Source: Amyloporia xantha (Eukaryota > Basidiomycota > Agaricomycetes > Polyporales > Adustoporiaceae). Taken from it: a stretch of 64,000 nucleotides of DNA. Position 1 is the first letter of the stretch; every line of letters starts with the position of its first letter. The DNA is taken from the NCBI GenBank assembly GCA_036971615.1, contig JAYKKR010000012.1, forward strand, positions 992,001-1,056,000. Direction: 5' to 3'. The notes below the pieces were generated by a model that worked only from the letters and a program-made list of their open reading frames with translations, did no database searches and was not told where the DNA came from. Shown here in pieces: positions 57,901-64,000 of the stretch. The translations under genes were made by a program, and so were the position numbers.

Positions 57901-60900
57901 CCACATCCCACCGACGGTACCTATGCCGGGGGGGCTGTTTTCGAAGGTGCACATGGACTCGATGCACATGCCAACAGCATACGGGTACACGCATATCGTC
58001 CAAGCGCGCTGTTCCCTGTCGTCTTACCCGGAATGGCGGATGCTGCGGAAGGAGACAGGAGTTACGATTGGGAACTTCATCTACGAGGAGCTGCTGTGTC
58101 GGTGGGGAGCGGTGGAGGAAATTGTTACGGATAACGGGACACCGTTTGTCGCGGCGTTGGAACACTTGCGGGAACGGTACAAAATCAACCATATTCGAAT
58201 CTCAGCGTACAACTCACAGGCGAACGGGATCAGCTGCTTATGTACTAATGGTGCACCAACTGACGGATGGGCCTACGGACGGTTATGCACCAGGCAGCGC
58301 TTCTGCCTGCCCGCTGGTGCATCAACTCCTGGGGTATCTCCGGACCCTCCGGGGCCTCCTAGCTTTCGCCGTAGGGCCCCCTCGGCATCACGGCTTATTA
58401 CTATATCAGGTAGCTATATTACTATTGTAGTGCAATATGTATTCTTGGTGCCACGGGCTCACCTGGGCACCGAAAAATGGACAAAAAAGGTAATAAATCA
58501 TATTTTTATTTCTCGTTTCAGTAGCTACGGGTACAATGATATACGAATCTATATATGGTAACTATATCCATCGAACGCGCTCGGGCGGAGGGAACGGGGT
58601 GGCGCGCACGGGCGGGCACAGCGTGTGCTGGCGGGACAGCGTGTACGGCGGGGGCAGCGCGTACCGGCGGGGACAGGGTCAGCGTGCGCGGGCGGGGCCA
58701 GCGCGTACCGGTGGGGGAGCGCGTACCGGCGTGGGCAGGGGCAGCGTGCGCGGGCGGGGCCAGCGCGTACCGGTGGGGGAGCGCGTACCGGCGGGGGCAG
58801 CACGTTCGGCAGGGGCAGCACGTACGGCAGGGGCAGCGTGTCGGGCAAGGGCAGCGTGTCGGGCAAGGGCGGCGTGTACGGCGGGGGCAGCGCGTACGGC
58901 GGGAGCAGGGGCAGCGCGCACCGGCGGGGGCAGCGCGTACGGCAGGGGCAGCGTGTCGGGCAAGGGCAGCGTGTCTGGCGGGGGCAGCGCGTACGGCGGG
59001 AGCAGGGGCAGCGCGCACCGGCGGGGGCAGCGCGTACGGCAGGGGCAGCGTGTCGGGCAAGGGCAGCGTGTACGGCGGGGGCAGCGCGTACGGCGGGAGC
59101 AGGGGCAGCGCGTACCGGCGGGGGCAGCGCGTACGGCAGGGGCAGCGTGTCCGGCGGGGGCAGCGCGTAAGGCAGGGGCAGTAGCGGGTAGCGGGTAGCA
59201 AGGAGTGGGCAGCGGAAAGCGGGCAGCGGGGATGGCCAGCGTGCAGCGGGGTCGGGCGGCGGGCAGCGAAGTTGGCGAGCGCGCAGCGGGGCAGGTGTGC
59301 GTGCAGCGGGTGGGCGTGAGGCAGACGTCGAGCAGGCAGGGGCGTCGAGCAGGCAGGGGCGTTGGCAGGGGCGTCGGCAGGGGCGTCGGCCTTGCAGGAA
59401 CGTACGCTGTCGGGCTGCGGTTGTAAACGGCCGGTCAGCAACCGAAGAATACAAAAGAAATTTAGAAAACTTACTATATTACGCTGCTCGCGGGCAGCAG
59501 CGGGACGTCGTCAGCGTTGTGGACAACGTCGAGGAGACGACCAACGCTGACGCGGCGCTGTTAGCGCACGCTGCGGGAACAGCCGAAATACCCGATATGG
59601 GTATGTGGCTGAAGTCCTGCTCACGCTGCTCAGCGAGTACGACCGTTCCGAGCAATTATATTTCGTACCTAAGATATAGAGAGCACTCAAAATATATTTA
59701 AAAGTATGTCTTCTAGTTTTCTTGATGTTCCTGCACTTCCTCAGACAGCTATATACAAAACATATCTATTTTGGGCCAAGAATGACCGAAAATTGGCATG
59801 TTTTGGTGAATATCATCAGTAATAGGCCATGCCCTAGTAGAAGAAAACATAAACTGTAATATAGAGAGTATATAAATAAACTGCATTTATGTTTGGTGTG
59901 GATAGATTAATGTTTGAGGCCGCGATGCTCGAAACGGCCGTGTAAGTAGGCTAGCGAACGATTCGAGCATCGAGTCGCGCCTGGCTGAGCGCGCCACCTG
60001 ATTGGCTGCGCCAGGCCTCGGCCGACTCGGGCCTCTTCCTCAATACACGCACTTCATCCAGCATCCCTCATATTTGGTGAGTGTATTTTAATACTATTCT
60101 ACTGCTCTGATACAAACTCTTGAGGTGATTGAGGCACTCAATAGTGCCTCAGCCACCTTAAGACGAATGTCAGACGAATGTAAGACGGTTCAGACGCCTT
60201 CCATAATGGGCAGGCCGGTACTTCCCGGACTGGCCAAAGGTGACGCGTCACCCTTGGTGTCTTCTCGACGACGACCACGACGACGACCTCGTCGTCGTCG
60301 TCGTCCCGCTGCTGCCTGTGAGCAGCGTCATAAAAGGTGAGTCTCTCTTTTTGTCTCTATATGTTTTGGCACTACTAACCTAGTGTTTCCTAGCTCTGAC
60401 AACGCCGTCAGTGGCCCCAGCCGTCAACGTCGCTGCGCTGCGCGTCAGCACCCTCCCCTCTCGCTGCCCTCGCCCTCTCGCCATCTCCATCCCTCCCGCT
60501 GTCCCCGCTGCACATCCGCCGTCCGCTGCAAGCGCGCAGTCCCCGCTGCACACGCGCCGTCCTCGCTCGCCTGTCCCTGCTCACTCGCCCGATCCCCGCT
60601 CGCTTCCCCGCTCCTGCGCGCTCGGTCGATCCGCGCTCGATCCCCCATCCGCGCTCGATCCCCCATCCGCGCTCGATCCCCCATCCGCGCTCGCTCGGTC
60701 GATCTGCGCTCGCTCGGTCCGCGCTCGCTCGATCCCCTGTCCGCGCTCGCTCAATCCCCCGTCTGCGCTCGCTCACTCCCCCGTCCGCGCTTGCTCGCTC
60801 CCCCGCCCCTGCGCTCTCGCTCGATCCGCGCTCTCGCTCGATCCGCGCTCGATCCCGCGTCCGCGCTCGCTCGCTCCCCTGTCCGCGCTCGCTCAATCCC

Positions 60901-62655
60901 CTGTCCGCGCTCGCTCACTCCCCCGTCCGCGCTCGCTCACTCCCCCGTCCGCGCTTGCTCGCTCCCCCGCCCCGCTCGCTTCCCCGCCCCTGCGCTCTCG
61001 CTCGATCCGCGCTCGATCCCGCGTCCGCGCTCGCTCGATCCCGCGTCCGCGCTCGCTCGCTCCCTTGTCCGCGCTCGCTCGATCCCCCGTCCGCGCTCGC
61101 TCGCTCCCCCGTCCCCACTCGCTTGCTCCCCCGTCTGCGCTCGCATGCCCGATCCCCACTCGCTCACCCGGCCACGCTCAGTTCCCCCTGTCGCTCGCTC
61201 GGTTTGCGCTTGCACGCCGGCCCGGCCCCCTCGCTCGATCTGCACTTGCTTACGCCGCTGCAGACTGCCTGTTATATACAACGATTCATATTGGTATTGG
61301 TATAGCCTGTAGCTACTGAAGCAAAATAAAAATCTATTTTCTGCTATTTTTATACTATTTTTCGTGCCCAAATTGAGTGTGTGGCACCGAAATACAAATT
61401 TCGCTGTAGCTTAAATGACCTAGGGCATTTATATTAGATACTTACTACATATGGTAACGAGCCGCGATGCCGGGGGGGCCCTACGGCGAAAGGGAGGAGG
61501 CCCCGGAGGGTCCGGAGATAGCCCAGGAATTGATGCACCAGCAGCCAGGCAGAAGCGCTGCCTGGTGCATAAGCGTCCATAGGCCCATCCGTCAGTTGGT
61601 GCACCAGGTATACATAAGTTGGTGACGGGATCGTGGAGCGGAGGCACCGGGACGTACGGGAAGCGGCGGTTAAGCTTTGTGGAGGGAACGAGAAGGGGTG
61701 GCCCAAGGTGATGCATGCCGTGTTTTGGGCGGAACGGGTGACGATTCAGAAATCGACGGGCACCTCGCCTTTCTATATCGCGCACGGGATCGAGCCAGTT
61801 TTCCCTTTCGACCTGGCGGAAGCTACGTACTTGGTGCCGCCCGACCGGAAGGAGATCAGCGATGTGGACCTACTTGAAATACGGGGGCGGCAGCTGCTCA
61901 AACGGGCGGAGGATTTGCGGGACGTACGGCGGAGGGTGCTAGCGGCTCGATACGCGTCGGTCAAGGATTTCGAGCGGCGGTTCGCGCGGACAATCAAGGA
62001 TTTTGTGTTCACGGCGGGGGATCTGGTGCTAGTGCGGAACTCACAGATTGAGACGGAACATAGCAGGAAATCAAAACCCCGGTATTTCGGGCCTATGGTT
62101 GTCGTACGGCGTACAAAAGGAGGAGCCTACATACTCGCGGAACTAACAGGAGCGGTGTCGAGACTACGGTATGCAGCTTTCCGTGTGGTACCGTATAAGG
62201 CGCGAAAGGAGGTTGCACTAGACGTGCGCAAGATCGTCGAGGAAGCGGAAGAAGCGCAAAAAGGGGTATTGGACGAAATGGAAGCGGGGGAGGAAGATGT
62301 GGGTCGGGACAGTGAGCAAAAGAATTATGGGGAGGAAACGGGAGGGGAGGGATCGAGCGGGGAGGAAGGATCCGATGACGGGGGGAAGAGTAAGGTACGG
62401 GAGGAGGGTCGGGGAAGGGAGGCGGGCTTCCAGGGCGAGGACGCGGCGAAGAAGGGACTGGATGACGGTGTTGTGGGTAGAGAGGGAAAAGGCGGCTCGA
62501 TCGAATCCGTGGGCGACCTGGTCTTGGAGGATACGCAAGGCGGACGAGGAATCACGGGCACGCGCGTGGACCTCGGCACGAAGAAGGGACATGGACGTAC
62601 CCAGCGCGGAAGAAAGGGCCGTGTCTTGGAGAGACAAACGGTGATCTACTTCTGA
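54912..62655 (+). CDS. Gypsy Pol polyprotein, split by an insertion and frame interrupted
   Basis: Protease: CVLDGGAQIVAM with LLGRPFF at 54951-55186; the usual D(S/T)G is DGG here. Reverse transcriptase: RFCVVKKDGK-like WFCVVKKDGKSLRLVHD, DLYVAFDQ, and FIDDVPIKGP as the catalytic box (about 56503). RNase H: VILAVDSSWIGVGFVIL. Integrase: HDSLGHKG...CHECQLRKA zinc finger, VHMDSMHMP first Asp, VTDNGTPF second Asp, and YNSQANGI | VERRHRD with the third catalytic Glu in the part after the insertion. It ends at 62655 after a GPMVVVRRTKGGAYIL chromodomain-less tail. Minus-one steps lie at 55316-55322, 55804-55807, 55908-55909, 56129-56132, 56578-56580, two close ones near 56725, 57344-57345, 57522-57525 and near 57680, each in a homopolymer. 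Integrase of this copy cannot be made while the insertion is present. Confidence 0.85.
58231..58410 (+). repeat. left terminal inverted repeat, about 180 bp
   Basis: Pairs with 61438-61624. It has inner symmetry: GGTGCACC, then TGCACCAGGCAG...CTGCCTG...TGGTGCA, so a single end can fold by itself. Confidence 0.85.
58605..59180 (+). repeat. 18-bp minisatellite, G-rich on plus
   Basis: Units close to GGCAGCGCGTACGGCGGG in about 30 copies, with 6-bp interruptions AGCAGG at intervals that build a higher-order repeat. All three plus frames are open over most of the array, so the 181- to 220-codon frames here are not genes. Runs of G4-G5 in each unit could form G-quadruplexes. Confidence 0.88.
59200..60380. 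other. core of the 3.4-kb element with hairpins
   Basis: After a repeat-derived GC-rich border comes AT-rich DNA (59650-59920), then an 11-bp stem CGATGCTCGAA/TTCGAGCATCG (59923-59933, 59962-59972) and GCCTGG...CCAGGC. At about 60266-60306 (CGA)n changes into (TCG)n, an inverted trinucleotide repeat. Possible small frame at 60125-60340 only; no transposase motif. Confidence 0.6.
60560..61170 (+). repeat. 22-bp minisatellite, C-rich on plus
   Basis: Units close to GCGCTCGCTCGATCCCCCGTCC in more than 25 copies. The unit is not a multiple of three, yet no frame has stops, so the 302- and 309-codon frames are a by-product. The G-rich strand is minus here and plus in the 18-bp array, giving the element mirrored strand bias. 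Confidence 0.88.
61438..61624 (-). repeat. right terminal inverted repeat, about 187 bp
   Basis: Reverse complement begins CACCAACTTATGTATACCTG and then follows the left end with scattered differences and small gaps. A G7 run and the nearby CCC block mark the inner border. Confidence 0.85.
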
Positions 62656-63122
62656 GAGGATCTCGAGGGCGCGGGCAATGACGTCAGAGCGCAGCGGGTC
62701 CATTTGCACTTGAAGGATCTGAGTGAGAGCGGGCTCGAGTTGGTCGATGCGGGCTTGGAGTTGGACGTTTTGGAGTTCTAAGGCAGTTAGGCGGATAGGG
62801 ACCGGTGGGGGATGCGGGAGGTACCGCAGGCGGAAGGAGTCCACCACTGCGCGGCGGGCAAGGACATCGATCCCGGGGACGGGCTCCGACGGGGACGAAG
62901 GATCATAGTCCTCCGGGAGCGTGGAATGAAGGATGGCCTAGGTGGTAGTTCGAGGACAAAGTATGGTGTGGGCGGAAGGGGAGCACGTACCTCGGCGGTG
63001 TCTACGGCGTGGACCCACGCGATGCGTGCGGGTGGATCGGAGGGGATGGGGGTGTCACAGAGGACTTGCAGGTACCTTTCGCGGGCCTCCTCAGGGGAAA
63101 ACACCGGGGGCGTCGCGCTCAT
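62218..63122 (-). CDS. antisense spliced gene at the Gypsy 3' end
   Basis: ATG at 63122 (MSATPPVFSPEEARERYLQV); exon 1 63122-62991, a 53-nt intron (GTACGT...CCTAG) and exon 2 62937-62218 give 283 aa. Splicing joins WVHAVDTAE to AILHSTLPEDYDPSSPSEPV in one frame. The middle is a strong coiled coil (LTALELQNVQLQARIDQLEP) with further amphipathic stretches (ALRILQDQVAHGF, VIQSLLRRVLALEARL). The last 440 bases overlap the end of pol on the other strand. Exon 1 resembles that of 51406-52206, which supports a real, conserved antisense gene. A role in the element's cycle (silencing control, Gag partner) is speculation. Confidence 0.65.
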
Positions 63123-63316
63123 GAGGCTGGGCAGGAAGGCAGGGAGGCGAGGTGGAAGAGACTCAGGGAAATCGGGGACGGGCGGCGGTAGTTATACCTA
63201 GGGGCGCAACACGCGCTGGCCGCGAGGCGGCTTCTACGCAGAACGCGAGGAGACACGCGGCAGGGGCACTCGGGGCGGACGGGGACTGTGGGACGAGTAA
63301 CTGACATGCATTGATT

Positions 63317-63990
63317 TTAGCCGATCAACGGCGGGCGGCGGCGCGTACATACAAGACAAGCGGTACAGATGACAGACTGACGGGTACTACGACTACGAGA
63401 TAATGCTACATTTCGTACACTTCGCGAATCAAGGAGGGAGGGGCCCGCGCTACGTCTCGCGCCCTTTCCCTTTGGACGCCCGGTGAGGTCTACCATGTCC
63501 TCGTCAGTGGGCGACAGCGGCGGGAGTGTTGGGGAGTCGAGCTCAGCAGCCAGGAGCTCAGCCACGGCGTCGTCGCTGTCAGGAGCCGGATGGGGAGCGG
63601 GGCCGCTCGAGGACCCTTCGACAAAATCGGGGGCAGGACTTTCGGAGCGGGAGGGGTAGTCGGGGATGCCAAACTGCTCTGCATACCCCAGGTCCCGGGC
63701 TCGATCCGCCATCTGAAAAAGGAACTCTGTGGTCGCCGCTAATCGCGCGACGAGCCACTCCTCGAGTTCGGTCTGCGGCTCGCACGGGGTTCCGCGGCGA
63801 CGTCCAAAAGGTCGAGGTTGCGGGGGCGACGAATGAGGGCGGGGGAAGAACGGAGCGGAAGGGGGAGAAGGCCGGTAGGAGGCTGGAGGGTTGCCACGGA
63901 AAGGAATCCGGCTGCTCGGGCGTCATGGGTAGGAACAGGGGTTCCTCAGTGGGCCGCGGGGGTGCGGATGGCCGTGGTGAGGGCGTCGCG
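63317..63990 (-). CDS. second antisense frame of the Gypsy element, 5' end uncertain
   Basis: The secure part is 63712-63317 from an ATG (MADRARDLGYAEQFGIPDYP), acidic with DSDDAVAELLAAELDSP and a basic tail. In the same frame the DNA stays open upstream (EEWLVARLAATTEFLFQ, RPFGRRRGTPCEPQTELEEW), so the true start is probably near or beyond 63950. Ends in a short CTACLVCTRRR-like segment. Together with the gene at 62218-63122 it fills the space between pol and the expected 3' LTR. No domain recognised. Confidence 0.5.
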
Positions 63991-64000
63991 GGCGCAGCGG

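Larger units (their letters stand above)
58231..61624. mobile_element. 3,394-bp non-autonomous TIR element (Mutator-like?) inside Gypsy integrase
   Basis: ACGGGATC at 58223-58230 is repeated at 61625-61632, an exact 8-bp target duplication; removing the insert restores the integrase reading ANGIVERRHRD. The ends are imperfect inverted repeats of about 180 bp (58231-58410 and 61438-61624), sharing GGTGCACCAACTGACGGATG and further blocks. Long TIRs with an 8-bp duplication are typical of Mutator-like elements; hAT elements share the duplication length but have short TIRs. Inside are a G-rich 18-bp minisatellite, an AT-rich core with hairpins and a C-rich 22-bp minisatellite. No transposase is present: the long frames follow from the stop-free repeats. 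Confidence 0.9.
52314..64000 (+). mobile_element. Ty3/Gypsy LTR retrotransposon, right end outside the window
   Basis: Gag with a zinc knuckle, aspartic protease, reverse transcriptase, RNase H, H2C2 zinc finger and DDE integrase come in that order on the plus strand, the Gypsy order. Integrase is split at 58230 by a 3.4-kb insertion and resumes at 61633. Downstream of pol, two antisense frames lie on the minus strand, and the 3' LTR must be beyond 64000. Apart from one stop codon and the insertion, most interruptions are single missing bases in homopolymers. Confidence 0.9.

Noticed and set aside
58518..59454. Long frames (up to 307 codons) on both strands in the 18-bp array
   Set aside because: The repeat lacks stops in nearly all frames; the products are simple repeats and differ by frame only.
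60383..61371. Frames of 302 and 309 codons in the 22-bp array
   Set aside because: The unit is not a multiple of three, all frames are open, and the length follows from the missing stop codons.

Overview
The window looks like nuclear DNA of a filamentous basidiomycete, most likely an Agaricomycete. The genes carry many short introns (about 42-107 nt, GTRNGT...YAG), the coding DNA is GC-rich, and the recognisable families fit: a DUF7330-type wall/surface protein, BTB/POZ proteins, a microbial-type PARG, a PLC-like phosphodiesterase, and Copia and Ty3/Gypsy LTR elements. The order is inference; the fungal assignment is firm.

Layout. 1-13.1 kb: a 5'-truncated DUF7330 gene, a decayed secreted aspartic protease, a complete Copia element (4958-11740, minus strand) whose left LTR holds a 1.0-kb TIR element, then a small unknown gene (12348-13111). 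14.0-25.2 kb: PARG-like enzyme, two tandem BTB paralogues, a 133-aa membrane/coiled-coil protein and a conserved fungal protein of unknown role. 25.7-29.9 kb: a 408-bp TA-flanked MITE and a proline-rich hypothetical protein. 31.2-34.7 kb, minus strand: second copies of the small unknown gene and the DUF7330 gene in the same relative order as on the left, so the two ends form an old inverted duplication. A hairpin between the two genes is kept in both copies. 36.4-44.7 kb: PLC-like enzyme, an Sld7-like replication protein and several hypothetical genes. 47.7-50.4 kb: a multi-exon family gene of unknown function. 51.1-64.0 kb: a Ty3/Gypsy element running off the right edge, interrupted inside integrase by a 3.4-kb TIR element made largely of minisatellite DNA.

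The most unusual points are: (1) the 3.4-kb inserted element, with about 180-bp TIRs, an 8-bp target duplication and two minisatellite arms of opposite strand bias; (2) a Pol III-type A box/B box/T6 unit inside the TIR element sitting in the Copia LTR; (3) spliced antisense genes at the 3' end of the Gypsy element and at its left flank; (4) the covarying hairpin in the inverted duplication; (5) a BTB gene in which two candidate introns of 68 and 49 nt (117 nt in total) switch an internal segment between two open frames without changing the end of the protein.

A caution for every reader: nearly all frame breaks in the Copia element, the Gypsy element and one host gene are single missing bases in homopolymer runs. 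This looks more like systematic under-calling in the assembly than decay, so 'broken' genes here should be confirmed before being called pseudogenes.
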